A stretch of 64,000 nucleotides of DNA from Chitinophagaceae bacterium UBA1953 (GCA_002336115.1 DDEN01000004.1:121933-185932), one strand, 5' to 3'. Positions 26,786-36,782 are shown, counted from the stretch's first letter. Numbers and translations: made by a program. The notes: generated by a model from the letters alone, not told the origin.

Positions 26786-29700
26786 TTACAGAATTAATAA
26801 AACTGTTCCTTTATACTGTATAACGCCTTGCTCATTAAATCCCTTAATAAAATACGTGTAAAGCCCCGGTAAAGCAGGTTTTCCTTCGAATGTTCCATCC
26901 CATCCTTTCGTAATTGTGTTAGTTGTAAAAACAGTTTGTCCCCACCTATTGTAAACAGAAAATTCGATAAGGTGTAGATTTACATTTGCCGGAATTGCAA
27001 ACACATCATTTAACCCATCTGCATTTGGTGTAAAGGCATTGGGCATTCTTAATGGCTGATAAATAAAAACATTCACTTTTTTTTCTGCTTCGCATCCATT
27101 ACTGTTGACTACCTGAAGTGTAAAGCTGCGATTATCTGTAAGTGGTATTGTTAGCGGCGATAGAATAGAGGAATTTTCTAAAAATTGCGGCGGAAACCAG
27201 TTGAAATTAATAGGAGGTTCTGATACTACTGTTTGGAAATGTACCTGGCTGTTATATGCAACAAGTGTGTCGAATGGAGTAATACTAATAACCGGTAAAG
27301 TATAAATATTCATTATAATATTATTAGATAAAACAGGCGTAGAAGAACACCCTCCTGAGCCGGGAGTGAGTGTGCAAGACACTTGATCGCCATTTTTTAA
27401 TGAAGCACTGCTGAACAAATCACTGTTATTTCCCGCAGATATGTTATTCACCTTCCATGAATAAAAGGGATTAATGCCAGCGTTTGTTACAATAGCCTGA
27501 AAACTGACAGGCTTTCCTTCACATACCGGATTATTAAGTGTAGCAATAGAAATTGTAGCTGCAGTACCAGCAGTTACTTCCATTTCAATGATATTGGAAG
27601 TTGAAGAATTACTGTTGCTACAGGTATAGGAGGCATCAATAGTTACTTCACAAGTAACCTTATCACCGTTATTAAGTGTATTGCTTATAAACACGGAATC
27701 ATTGTTCCCTGCATTAATTCCATTCACTTTCCATTGCCAGGTTGGATTGTTTCCTGCATTCGTTGCTTTTGCAGTAAAAGTTACAGTTGTTCCGTTACAA
27801 ATGCTCGTTGCTGATGAATTAACAGTTATTACAGGACTGGTTTTCTGTGTTACTGCAATCACAACCTTATTAGATGTTGCATTAATTACACTGCTGCAGG
27901 TAAACGAAGGATCGCCGGTAATGATGCAGCTAACTGTATCATTATTGTTTAATGTATTTGTTTTAAAAACAGGTTGATTACTGCCTGTATTAACGCTGTT
28001 TACTTTCCATTGATAAGAAGGATTAATACCCGCATTAACAGGTGTTGCGGTAAACTGTACTTCTTCTCCTGAACAGATAATTGATTTAGCTGCTGTAACT
28101 GTTACTGATGGTGCAATGGTACCTGAACTGATTGTAACAGCATTTGAAACAATGAATCCATTTGCAACGCATGTGAGATTATCAGCATATTCACAGGTAA
28201 TTACATCTCCGCTTTTAAGTGTGCTGCTCTGGAAAATGTTTGCATTACGGCCGGCTGCAACTCCATTTACTTTCCATTTATATAATGGGGATGCACCTGC
28301 ATTGCATACATTGGCAGTAAAAATAATTGTTGAACAATTACATAAAACGGTTTGGCTGGCACCTATTTGAACAAACTGAACGGGAGGACTTGTATTTACT
28401 TTTATAACTATATTATCTGTTGCAACCATGCCTGAATTGCCACATTCACTGCTACTAATAATTGTGCAACTAACAACATCATTATCTTGAAGACCTGCGG
28501 CTGTATATATTGTGCTATTATTCCCATCAACAACACCATTTTTCTTCCATTGGTAAGTTGGCCTCAAACCTGCATATTTCGTAATAGCAGTAAAGACTGC
28601 ATTTCTGTTAGGGCAAACCGAAGCTGATGAAGGATTTATTTTAACGACAGGGGCAGGTGTTGTTGTTTGCGGTGGTGATAATTTTAAAATGAAGAAATCG
28701 GCACAGGAACCGATAGAGTTAGGATTAATATGGTATCCATCTAAATTCTGAGAGCAGGTATTGCCTGCTACAATGCAGCCTCCGTCTGTTGTTGGTTCTA
28801 TACAAAATGCCTGATCATAATAACTTCCTCCAAAACTTTTTTGCCATTGTAGAATACCTGTTTCCGAAATTTTTAAAGCCCACATGTCAGTGATACCTTC
28901 ATTACATGTAAGGTCGCCATTTGCCGATTCTGCATCTCCGCAAATAATATAACCTCCATCAGGTGCTTCCTGAATGTAATAACCCGTTTCATTGTATTGA
29001 CCGCCGTAACATTTTTGCCATTCAAGTATGCCGTTGATGTCTAATTTCACAACCCATATATCGCTGAATTTTCCTAATGCTTGATGGTTTCCTGAAACAT
29101 CGCCATCATTTGAAGCACTATACCCGGCAATTATAATTCCTCCGTTTTTGGTGTGTTTTACCGACCATGCCTGTTCAGATTCTGTTCCACCCAGACATTT
29201 TTGCCATTGGAGATTTCCTGTACCCGATAGTTTAACAATCCAAAAATCACGTTTACCATGATTACCCGATACATCTCCGTCTGAAGATTCTGTATATCCT
29301 GCTGCAACACACCCACCATCAGGTGTTTCTGTTACAGAATAAGCTGTCTCATCTCCACTGCCCCCGAGGCATTTTTGCCAAAGTATATTTCCGAGTGCAT
29401 CTATTTTAACGACCCAGAAGTCACGCTGCCCATGATTTCCACTAACATCTCCTGTTGCGGATTCGGTATCTCCAGCTATAATGTAACCACCATCCGTTGT
29501 TGAAATAATACTCCAGGCATATTCACTTTTGTTACCGCCAAGACTTTTTTGCCATACAATATCTCCGGTTGTTGTAAGCTTTACAACCCAGAAATCAAGA
29601 CCTCCATGATTACCGGTTACCATGCAGTCAACAGATGCCGAAGATCCTGCTGCAATAAACCCGCCATCAGCAGTTTCCTTGATAAAAGCACCTGTTTCCA

Positions 29701-29995
29701 TACTCATTCCGCCCAGACATTTTTGCCATTCCATTTCACCTTCATTGTTCAGTTTAGTTACCCAGTAGTCTTGAAGTAATGCATTTCCGTGATAACCCAT
29801 AATATCTGCATTGTCATTTCCCTCAGTAAAACCGGAAACGATATATCCACCATCTTTCGTTGGTGCAATTGAATAAGCATACTCGCCTTTTATGCCTCCA
29901 TAAATCCGATACCACTCAACTACCGGCACTTGTGCCGAAAGGTGTTTTAATGAAAGAAGAAAGAGATATAATAAAAAATATGCCTTGCTTTTCAT
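26786..29995 (-). CDS. Large secreted repeat protein with T9SS type B C-terminal domain
   Basis: The product is 1069 residues with a signal peptide (LSAQ near residue 21). Residues about 25-440 hold eight repeats of roughly 50 residues with the pattern GGYIIAG...GDVSGNHG..DFWVVKL...LQWQKCLGG, probably blades of a propeller-like fold. Residues about 450-900 hold five Ig-like repeats with YQWKVNG and GDxVxC motifs. The last ~90 residues (PNAFTPNADGLNDVF, YNRWGQTVF, WDGTFEG) form the type B T9SS sorting domain. It is predicted to be an extracellular or surface protein of unknown ligand. R2-type repeats lie on both sides of the gene. Confidence 0.85.
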   Translation of the reverse strand: MKSKAYFLLYLFLLSLKHLSAQVPVVEWYRIYGGIKGEYAYSIAPTKDGGYIVSGFTEGNDNADIMGYHGNALLQDYWVTKLNNEGEMEWQKCLGGMSMETGAFIKETADGGFIAAGSSASVDCMVTGNHGGLDFWVVKLTTTGDIVWQKSLGGNKSEYAWSIISTTDGGYIIAGDTESATGDVSGNHGQRDFWVVKIDALGNILWQKCLGGSGDETAYSVTETPDGGCVAAGYTESSDGDVSGNHGKRDFWIVKLSGTGNLQWQKCLGGTESEQAWSVKHTKNGGIIIAGYSASNDGDVSGNHQALGKFSDIWVVKLDINGILEWQKCYGGQYNETGYYIQEAPDGGYIICGDAESANGDLTCNEGITDMWALKISETGILQWQKSFGGSYYDQAFCIEPTTDGGCIVAGNTCSQNLDGYHINPNSIGSCADFFILKLSPPQTTTPAPVVKINPSSASVCPNRNAVFTAITKYAGLRPTYQWKKNGVVDGNNSTIYTAAGLQDNDVVSCTIISSSECGNSGMVATDNIVIKVNTSPPVQFVQIGASQTVLCNCSTIIFTANVCNAGASPLYKWKVNGVAAGRNANIFQSSTLKSGDVITCEYADNLTCVANGFIVSNAVTISSGTIAPSVTVTAAKSIICSGEEVQFTATPVNAGINPSYQWKVNSVNTGSNQPVFKTNTLNNNDTVSCIITGDPSFTCSSVINATSNKVVIAVTQKTSPVITVNSSATSICNGTTVTFTAKATNAGNNPTWQWKVNGINAGNNDSVFISNTLNNGDKVTCEVTIDASYTCSNSNSSTSNIIEMEVTAGTAATISIATLNNPVCEGKPVSFQAIVTNAGINPFYSWKVNNISAGNNSDLFSSASLKNGDQVSCTLTPGSGGCSSTPVLSNNIIMNIYTLPVISITPFDTLVAYNSQVHFQTVVSEPPINFNWFPPQFLENSSILSPLTIPLTDNRSFTLQVVNSNGCEAEKKVNVFIYQPLRMPNAFTPNADGLNDVFAIPANVNLHLIEFSVYNRWGQTVFTTNTITKGWDGTFEGKPALPGLYTYFIKGFNEQGVIQYKGTVLLIL

Positions 29996-30174
29996 AAGTT
30001 AAAATTAATACGAAACAAGATTCTTTTATTCAAAAGCCTGTACCCAAAAATATACTGTAAAATAATATCATATTGCAGTTTTTATCGGAAATTGGTTTCA
30101 TTCACCACAATCACTATTTCCAAATTCCTAAATTGCAATTCAGGAAAAAGTTGGTTGTTAAAGGAGGGGGGGCT

Positions 30175-30240
30175 TGCTCAACAGAATTACTAAACGTACA
30201 AGTGTGCGACGCAACCAAAGCCCAATAGCAGCACCAATTT
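30175..30240. repeat. Dispersed R2 element
   Basis: The stretch CAGAATTACTAAACGTACAA followed by GTGTGCGACGCAACC and AAAGCCCAATAGCAG matches 26524-26625 with an internal deletion. It lies in the 324-bp gap between the T9SS protein gene and gcvP, which otherwise holds only the gcvP terminator. Confidence 0.7.
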
Positions 30241-30255
30241 CTGTAACATAAAAAA

Positions 30256-30279
30256 CCCGACGAAGCAAAGCTTGTCGGG
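30256..30279 (-). terminator. gcvP terminator
   Basis: The stem CCCGAC / GTCGGG extends through AAGC/GCTT with one bulge; on the minus strand it is followed by TTTTTTATG. It lies about 40 bases after the gcvP stop. Confidence 0.85.
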
Positions 30280-30319
30280 GCTAATATCTCATTTATCCTT
30301 TCATCTCACAAATCCCGGT

Positions 30320-33205
30320 TCAGACAGTTTCTTCTGCGTAACTGCTAACGGGTTCGCAGGTGCAGATTAAGTTTCTGTCGCCGTAAGTATTGTTAATGCG
30401 GCTTACACTTGGCCAGAATTTATTTGCTGCAACATAACTCAATGGGTATGCTGCCTGCTGCCTGCTGTATGCATGGTTCCATTCATCAGCAGTAACAACA
30501 AACTGTGTATGAGGCGCATGTTTCAGCGGGTTATCGGCTTTGTCGGCCTTGCCTTCTTCAATGGCTCTTATTTCTTCACGTATGCTCAGCAATGCATCGC
30601 AGAAACGGTCGAGCTCAGCTTTGTCTTCGCTTTCTGTTGGCTCAATCATAATGGTGCCGGGCACAGGGAAACTCATAGTAGGAGCGTGGAAACCATAATC
30701 CATTAAACGCTTGGCCACATCTTCTGCTTCAATGCCTGCTGAGTTTTTAAACGGACGAAGCTCTACAATAAATTCATGAGCACATGTACTGTTAGAACCG
30801 GTGTAAAGAATATCAAAATCTTTTTCCAGCCGTGCCTTCATGTAGTTGGCATTGAGAATAGCATATTCAGTAGCTTTTCTTAAACCTGTTGGTCCGAGTA
30901 AACGGATATATGCGTAGCTGATAAGAAGAATAGATGCTGAACCGAAGGGTGCTGCGGAAACAGCCCCGTGAGGCGTACCCACTGACGATTCATGATTGCC
31001 GACTGACGTATGACCGGGCAGATGTTTTGCAAGATGTGCTTTTACACAAATGGGTCCCATACCAGGGCCGCCACCGCCGTGAGGAATAGCAAATGTTTTG
31101 TGCAGGTTGAGGTGACAAACATCGGCACCAATTAAACCGGGTGATGTTAATCCTACCTGTGCATTCATGTTGGCACCATCCATATAAACCTGTCCGCCAT
31201 GCTGGTGAACAATTTCGCAGATTTCTTTTACACTTTCTTCAAAGATGCCATAAGTACTTGGATAAGTAATCATGGTACCTGCAAGATTAGCACTGTATTG
31301 TTCAGCCTTTGCTTTAAAATCGGCAACATCAATATAACCGCTTTCCAATGCTTTTACCACCACCACTTTCATGCCTGCCATTACAGCGCTTGCAGGGTTG
31401 GTGCCATGTGCTGAAATTGGAATAAGAATGACGTTGCGGTGAGGGTTACCGTTAGCAAGATGATAATTGCGGATGGTAAGCAAACCTGCATACTCGCCCT
31501 GCGCACCACTGTTGGGCTGCATGCTGCATGCATCAAAACCGGTGATTTCATTTAAGTATTGCGAAAGTTCATTTACAATTTGCTCATAACCTTTCACCTG
31601 GTCGGCAGGTGCAAATGGATGCAGCCTGTTCCAGTGTGCCCAGCTTAACGGAATCATTTGTGTTGCTGCATTGAGTTTCATGGTGCAGCTTCCCAATGAA
31701 ATCATGGAAGTATTGAGCGAAAGGTCTTTGTTTTCGAGTTGCTTGATGTAACGCATCATCTGGCTTTCGCTGTGGTAGCTGTTGAAGTTGGGATGCGTTA
31801 AATAATCGCTTGTTCTTGTTAATGCTGTTGGAATATGTTGCAATGCTGCTTCTTCATCAACAGTAAAATCAACCGGGTCAACATCGTTTACAAAACAGTT
31901 GATGAGATCAAACAGGTCGGTTGTGTTTGTTGATTCATCAATTGAAATAGCAACAACATTGTTGATATAACGAAGATTGATTTGCTGACGTTCGGCTTTT
32001 GCTTTCACAGCAGCAACATCAGTTACTTTAACCGCAATGGTATCAAAGTAAAAATCACTTACCAGTTCAAAACCTCTTTGCTTTAATGCCTCAGCAACTG
32101 TTTGTGCCAGCAATGCCGCTCTTGAAGCAATGGCTTTAATACCATCGGGACCATGATATACTGCATACATAGCAGCCATGTTGGCCAGTAATGCCTGTGC
32201 AGTACAGATATTGGATGTTGCTTTTTCACGTTTGATGTGCTGCTCTCTTGTTTGCAGCGCCATACGCAATGCACGGTTGTTCTGCGCATCAACACTTACA
32301 CCAATAATACGACCGGGAATGGTGCGTTTAAATTCATCTTTTGTGCTGAAGAATGCAGCATGTGGTCCGCCATAACCAAGTGGTACACCAAAACGTTGTG
32401 CTGAACCAAAAGCAGCATCAGCACCCAGTTCGCCGGGAGGAGTTAATAATGCAAGTGCCAGTAAGTCGGTTGCCATTGCAACATAGGCACCGGCTGCATG
32501 TACGCTATCAATAAATGCACGGTAATCTTCAACAGCACCCACATTGTTGGGGTATTGAATGAGTGCACCAAAATAAGTTGAATCGATTGCTACAGTTTTA
32601 TAATCGCCAAACACCACTTCAATACCCAGTGGCTGTGCACGGGTTATCACCACATCTTTTGTTTGAGGAAAGACTTCTTCATCCACAAAAAACTTAGGTG
32701 CATTGATTGCATCACCTTTGTTAACCGTGTGGAAGAACATATTCATAGCTTCGGCTGCTGCAGTAGCTTCATCAAGCAAAGAAGCGTTTGCGATGGGTAA
32801 TGCAGTAAGATCGGAAACCATTGTCTGGAAGTTTAGTAAGCTTTCCAGTCGTCCCTGTGAAATTTCAGCCTGGTAAGGAGTGTACTGTGTGTACCAGCCC
32901 GGGTTTTCAAAAATATTGCGGAGAATTACACTGGGTGTAATAGTATCATAATATCCTTGCCCGATATAATTTTTGAAGAGCTTATTCTGCATTGAAATCT
33001 CTTTCAATAAAGAAAGAAGACTGGCTTCGTCCATTGCAGCAGGCAATTGCATTTGTTCTGTTTTGCGTATAGAAGAAGGGATGGTTTTATCAATCAGTTC
33101 ATCTACGCTTTTTAAGTTCATGGTACGGAGCATGGCTGCTTCGCTTCCAATAGTTCCAATGTGTCTTTTAACAAATTCGTTCTGTTGAGTTTCAAAAAGA
33201 TTCAT
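30320..33205 (-). CDS. gcvP: Glycine dehydrogenase (decarboxylating), P-protein
   Basis: This is the full-length single-chain P-protein of the glycine cleavage system (961 residues). It decarboxylates glycine with pyridoxal phosphate and passes the aminomethyl group to the H-protein. The PLP lysine is K703 in NLHKTFAIPHGGGGPGMGP. The N-terminal half has the paired fold (FIGQGYYDT-type and GWYTQYTPYQAEISQGR motifs). No gcvT or gcvH is adjacent. The leader is about 65 bases and contains no glycine riboswitch. Confidence 0.97.
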   Translation of the reverse strand: MNLFETQQNEFVKRHIGTIGSEAAMLRTMNLKSVDELIDKTIPSSIRKTEQMQLPAAMDEASLLSLLKEISMQNKLFKNYIGQGYYDTITPSVILRNIFENPGWYTQYTPYQAEISQGRLESLLNFQTMVSDLTALPIANASLLDEATAAAEAMNMFFHTVNKGDAINAPKFFVDEEVFPQTKDVVITRAQPLGIEVVFGDYKTVAIDSTYFGALIQYPNNVGAVEDYRAFIDSVHAAGAYVAMATDLLALALLTPPGELGADAAFGSAQRFGVPLGYGGPHAAFFSTKDEFKRTIPGRIIGVSVDAQNNRALRMALQTREQHIKREKATSNICTAQALLANMAAMYAVYHGPDGIKAIASRAALLAQTVAEALKQRGFELVSDFYFDTIAVKVTDVAAVKAKAERQQINLRYINNVVAISIDESTNTTDLFDLINCFVNDVDPVDFTVDEEAALQHIPTALTRTSDYLTHPNFNSYHSESQMMRYIKQLENKDLSLNTSMISLGSCTMKLNAATQMIPLSWAHWNRLHPFAPADQVKGYEQIVNELSQYLNEITGFDACSMQPNSGAQGEYAGLLTIRNYHLANGNPHRNVILIPISAHGTNPASAVMAGMKVVVVKALESGYIDVADFKAKAEQYSANLAGTMITYPSTYGIFEESVKEICEIVHQHGGQVYMDGANMNAQVGLTSPGLIGADVCHLNLHKTFAIPHGGGGPGMGPICVKAHLAKHLPGHTSVGNHESSVGTPHGAVSAAPFGSASILLISYAYIRLLGPTGLRKATEYAILNANYMKARLEKDFDILYTGSNSTCAHEFIVELRPFKNSAGIEAEDVAKRLMDYGFHAPTMSFPVPGTIMIEPTESEDKAELDRFCDALLSIREEIRAIEEGKADKADNPLKHAPHTQFVVTADEWNHAYSRQQAAYPLSYVAANKFWPSVSRINNTYGDRNLICTCEPVSSYAEETV

Positions 33206-33275
33206 GTGTTATTTTCTTTATTCGGGATCGTATGGATGTTCTTTTGTAGTAAAGAACGGACATGTAAATGTGGTG

Positions 33276-33283
33276 CAAAGTTA
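33276..33283 (-). promoter_or_regulatory. -7 box for gcvP
   Basis: The minus strand reads TAACTTTG, a TAnnTTTG match about 70 bases before the gcvP start. A TTTG lies 15 bases further upstream (33299-33302), somewhat close. Confidence 0.5.
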
Positions 33284-33372
33284 CGTTTGCAAATCATTCA
33301 AATAAACGCATGTTAGCTGTTGGGGATAGGTTGTGCAAACGGGATAAAAGGAAAATTCAGTTTCTTTGCTTA

Positions 33373-33861
33373 ATGGGTGATCCTTTATTACAAAACTGGG
33401 AAAAAAAGTCGGCAGAACGGCAGAAAGAATACAAACGGTTTTTAAAACGTGCTGATAAAAACAAAGTGTTGAAACTATTGCCTGATCTGCATGAAGAGGC
33501 TTTTGAAAAAGTGGATTGCCTGCAATGTGCCAACTGTTGCAAGAACTATTCGCCCCGTTTTAAAACACCCGATATTAAACGCATCAGCAAATATTTACGC
33601 ATGAAAGAAGGTGAGTTTATTGAAACGTATCTTTTGCTGGATGAAGATGGAGATTATGTGGTAAAATCAAAGCCCTGCCCTTTTCTTGGTTCTGATAACT
33701 ATTGTTCTATTTATGAAGACAGGCCTTCGGATTGCGAACGTTTTCCCTATACTAACGAGGATGTTATTTTGAAAAGACCTCATCTTAGTCAGAAAAATTC
33801 AACATTTTGCCCAATTACTTACTTTGTGCTGGAAAAACTGATTGAAAAAAAGCCATTCTAA
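33373..33861 (+). CDS. YkgJ-family cysteine cluster protein
   Basis: The protein has the YkgJ/UPF0153 cysteine cluster: CLQCANCC in the first third, then CPFLG..NYCSIYEDRPSDCERFP. These residues probably bind zinc or an iron-sulfur centre; the family's function is poorly known. The ATG at 33373 gives 162 residues, typical for the family. The frame is open further upstream, but those codons overlap the divergent gcvP promoter region. Confidence 0.85.
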   Translation: MGDPLLQNWEKKSAERQKEYKRFLKRADKNKVLKLLPDLHEEAFEKVDCLQCANCCKNYSPRFKTPDIKRISKYLRMKEGEFIETYLLLDEDGDYVVKSKPCPFLGSDNYCSIYEDRPSDCERFPYTNEDVILKRPHLSQKNSTFCPITYFVLEKLIEKKPF

Positions 33862-33974
33862 CCGTCGGTAATTTTTTTTGAACCATTTTCATTAAATGGG
33901 TTAAATTCATTTTCCGAAATAGATTGGCTTGCATTTTGCTTTGCCCAGTTATTCTTTCATTAAATGCTACCGCA

Positions 33975-34409
33975 ATGAAATCTGTTTATGCTGTTATTAT
34001 CCTTGTTTTCCTGTTTTCGGGGTTAAGTTCCTGTACTTCCAGATTCTACTTTGATGGAAAAAAAACAACACAGGTAACTGTTACCGATCTTGGAGAGATG
34101 TATTCAACGTATAATCTCACAAAATCTGAAAAAGAGGAAATTCTTTCCCAGCTTAATAACAAAGCACTGCTGGATGAAATTATCCGCTATTCTAAAGAGA
34201 GTACGTGGCCCGATGCTGTTAATACACTTGATGAACGTATTGCTGGCCGCACAACCATGCTTAAATATCATTTTTACAAAGTGGCAATTTTTGGCAACAA
34301 AACCATTGTTTCGGTTCCAAAGGAAAAAAACACACATATGCCTGCAGGATTTATTCCCACAGGCCCTATGTATATCATTTTCGTAAATACGGTTGTTAAG
34401 GGGAAATAG
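33975..34409 (+). CDS. Hypothetical lipoprotein
   Basis: From the ATG at 33975 the product begins MKSVYAVIILVFLFSGLSSC, a signal peptide with lipobox LSSC (Cys20), followed by about 125 residues of unknown fold. The upstream open codons (from 33924) would block the signal peptide and are excluded. No family was recognised. It converges on the outer-membrane barrel gene, with 2 bases between the stops. Confidence 0.65.
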   Translation: MKSVYAVIILVFLFSGLSSCTSRFYFDGKKTTQVTVTDLGEMYSTYNLTKSEKEEILSQLNNKALLDEIIRYSKESTWPDAVNTLDERIAGRTTMLKYHFYKVAIFGNKTIVSVPKEKNTHMPAGFIPTGPMYIIFVNTVVKGK

Positions 34410-34411
34410 CT

Positions 34412-35095
34412 TTATTTTTTCTTTGCTTTGAACGAAAGGTTCAGGCCAATTACATGAAATGTTCTGTTGTAGCTTTTGGCAAAATCGGGGCGGTAAATGT
34501 AATAAATGTCAATTTTTTTGTTCTTTGCGTATTCGTATTTAAAACCCAATGTATTGCGGATGTTATCGATTGGGTATTCTCCGCTTTCAAACGTGAAATA
34601 AGGCTCAATGGAGGCATAGGCACTAAATTTTTTTGTGAAGCCGTAGCTCAGTTCAGCCCTTGTACGTACAAAAAAACTGCTGTTGCCGCTTATATCTTCA
34701 TTTTCAATAATGTCTTTTTTATACTGAAGCATTGGCCGGAGATTCAGTTTTGTTTTTCTGAATAGCTTTGTTTCGTACTCCATTCCAACTCCATACCTGT
34801 TGGCATTCCCATTCGTGGTAAGAGACAACCTGTAATTAGCAATCAATGCAATTTTTTTTGTGAGATTATAGCCGCCATCCAATGAAATGTAACTTCCATA
34901 ATAAGTTGAAATGTTGCTTACGAACCTTGCCTGATATTCAATGCCTGCATAAATTTTTTTATTGAAATTATAATTGAAGGATGCGCCAAGCCGTCCCTGC
35001 ACATCTACAGGATCGCTGCTGCTTGTTTGTGCATGTATTGTGTAATTCAACAAGAGAAGGACAACAACCGGGAAAAGGAGTTTTACAGGGTTCAT
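34412..35095 (-). CDS. Outer-membrane beta-barrel protein (DUF2490-like)
   Basis: The 227-residue product has a signal peptide (IHAQ near residue 23) and alternating beta-strands with aromatic girdles (YAGIEYQARFV, YGSYISLDGGYNL, LNLRPMLQYKKDI), ending KIDIYYIYRPDF...LNLSFKAKKK. This resembles DUF2490 outer-membrane proteins. Its start overlaps the stop of the DUF4956 gene by 4 bases, so it is the last gene of a three-gene operon with a VTC-domain protein. Confidence 0.75.
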   Translation of the reverse strand: MNPVKLLFPVVVLLLLNYTIHAQTSSSDPVDVQGRLGASFNYNFNKKIYAGIEYQARFVSNISTYYGSYISLDGGYNLTKKIALIANYRLSLTTNGNANRYGVGMEYETKLFRKTKLNLRPMLQYKKDIIENEDISGNSSFFVRTRAELSYGFTKKFSAYASIEPYFTFESGEYPIDNIRNTLGFKYEYAKNKKIDIYYIYRPDFAKSYNRTFHVIGLNLSFKAKKK

Positions 35096-35724
35096 GCTTT
35101 TTTGTTTTCGTTATAGTAAACTGTAAGTACTGCCGAATCTTTCAGGAAATCAATTTTTTCAATGTTAATGCGGTTAATATCAAGTCCGGTTCTGTTCTTC
35201 AGATCTGAAATGAGTTCTTCTCTTTTTTCAGGTTGAATCAGCAGAATATTTTCATAGTAAATAATCTGCGACAGTTCCCTGGGCATAAGCCATGTGCCAT
35301 CGAGAAGCTGTACTGTTAAAATTACAATGGCTCCTAACAGGATTAATTCATCCCATCCGCCCCGGCTTACAGCCATAATGAGCCCGACGGCAATTGATAC
35401 AAACAGGTAAGTCATATCTTTTGCCGAAATATTTTCGGTTCTGTACCTGAGTGTTGAAAAAACAGCAAAAAGCCCAAAGGCAGCACCCATGGTCATTTCT
35501 ACCTTGTTCAGCAAAAAGGTAATAAGAAAGATGACCAGGTTAAATCCAAAAAAGGTAAGAAACAGGTCTGAGCGGCGATAAAGCTTGTAATAAATAAAGC
35601 GGATCAGTATAAATATTGTTGCAATATCTGCTGCAAGCCTGATTGCAAATTTCAGATTGAGTTTATCAAATAATATAAAGCCTTTTTCGGCTGTATCCTG
35701 GTTAATAATCTGTAGAAAATACAT
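35092..35724 (-). CDS. DUF4956 inner-membrane protein
   Basis: This 210-residue protein has about four membrane segments in residues 25-125 and a cytosolic C-terminal domain (about 130-210). The segment MGAAFGLFAVFSTLRYRTENISAKDMTYLF is characteristic of DUF4956. It overlaps the VTC-domain gene by 23 bases. DUF4956 and VTC-type genes are neighbours in many bacteria, suggesting a joint job that is not defined. Confidence 0.85.
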   Translation of the reverse strand: MYFLQIINQDTAEKGFILFDKLNLKFAIRLAADIATIFILIRFIYYKLYRRSDLFLTFFGFNLVIFLITFLLNKVEMTMGAAFGLFAVFSTLRYRTENISAKDMTYLFVSIAVGLIMAVSRGGWDELILLGAIVILTVQLLDGTWLMPRELSQIIYYENILLIQPEKREELISDLKNRTGLDINRINIEKIDFLKDSAVLTVYYNENKKA

Positions 35725-36478
35725 GATAGTTTGTTCTTTTTTTTATTTGACGGATTGTTTCCTTAAATCTATTTTGTTTTACGTTATAAAGCGACATTAT
35801 TCCGAAACAATATTTGCTGATGCTGCCTTGTTTAAGGTGCATTGTGTTCATGATGTGCTTGAAAGGTGAACTGTAGCTTTTATCCTGTTTTACTTCTGCA
35901 ATAACCAGGTCGGGGATAGTTACTTTTTTGTTCCCATTTACAAATTCAAGGCAGGTATCGATTGTTACTCTTTCGGCTGAGTTTTTTGAAGAAAGTGTAA
36001 TTCTTGTATAATTGATCTGAATTGATTCGTGAAGCGAATCAGGTGCTAAGGTATGCACTTCATCAAAAGCCCTGTTATTCAGGAACTGTACAGGATATTC
36101 TTCATTTCCATATACCGGGATGCGTGGTTTTTCTGTTCGCCCTTTATTATTGCGGTATTTTACTTCGAGAAAATAATTTTCTGTTTCAACATACCTGCGT
36201 AAACGGACCTTGAGCCTGTTTGCACGACCTGCATGATGATGATGATAAAAACTCAGATCACTGCTGTCGTAATACTTTGTTTCATAACGGCATAAACGAT
36301 GTTCATTTACCGTAACAATGCTGTAATCATTAAAGCATCTCAGTAATACATCATCCAGTTGGTCAATGGAGAAAGTATATTTTGTATCGACCCTGCTGAG
36401 TAAGAGCGAATTTTTAGGTAATTTTTTTAACGGAATAGTATCAAATAAGCCGGTAACGGCAATTAATGAATGATCCAT
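35702..36478 (-). CDS. VTC-domain (polyphosphate polymerase-like) protein
   Basis: This 258-residue protein has the triphosphate-tunnel fold of the VTC4 catalytic domain. It shows SRVDTKYTFS (tunnel Lys), CRYETKYYDSSDLSFYHHHH, the Arg/Lys cluster NRLKVRLRRY, and FLEVKYRNNKGRTEKPRIPV. In yeast VTC4 these basic residues bind ATP and the growing polyphosphate chain. Whether this protein makes polyphosphate or modifies something else is unknown. It is the first gene of VTC-DUF4956-barrel. Confidence 0.85.
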   Translation of the reverse strand: MDHSLIAVTGLFDTIPLKKLPKNSLLLSRVDTKYTFSIDQLDDVLLRCFNDYSIVTVNEHRLCRYETKYYDSSDLSFYHHHHAGRANRLKVRLRRYVETENYFLEVKYRNNKGRTEKPRIPVYGNEEYPVQFLNNRAFDEVHTLAPDSLHESIQINYTRITLSSKNSAERVTIDTCLEFVNGNKKVTIPDLVIAEVKQDKSYSSPFKHIMNTMHLKQGSISKYCFGIMSLYNVKQNRFKETIRQIKKRTNYHVFSTDY

Positions 36479-36611
36479 TGCTGCAAGTAAACTCTGTTTA
36501 TGGAATTGGTTAAATGATACCCGTAAAATGCTTACAGTACGTGTATCATTTTTTAATGATGTTGATTGAAAAAAAATGGTTGGGTGTTAATTTGTTAAGT
36601 AAGCAGAATAC

Positions 36612-36675
36612 AAAAAAAGCCCCAACTTGAAGAAGCTGGGGCGGCTAATCAGTTACCATTAACCATTAAACCTTA
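36612..36675 (-). terminator. Terminator preceded by a five-codon ORF (copy B)
   Basis: On the minus strand a 32-base preamble (36675-36644) contains ATGGTTAATGGTAACTGA, an ORF of five codons (36666-36649). It is followed by the hairpin GCCCCA / TGGGGC with an inner AAGC/CTT stem, and seven T residues (36618-36612). It lies about 135 bases upstream of the VTC gene. It may be a leader attenuator or the end of a small RNA. Confidence 0.75.
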
Positions 36676-36782
36676 TCATCAATGCAAAGAGATGAATTTA
36701 TGTGGTTGAAGGTTGCATACTGTAATCAGGGAAAAAGGTGATTTTAGGCAGTTTTTTCCGGAAACAAGAACGGCGTAAGCAT

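Noticed and set aside
33206..33283. Glycine riboswitch upstream of gcvP
   Set aside because: The leader is only about 65 bases and shows no glycine aptamer stems.
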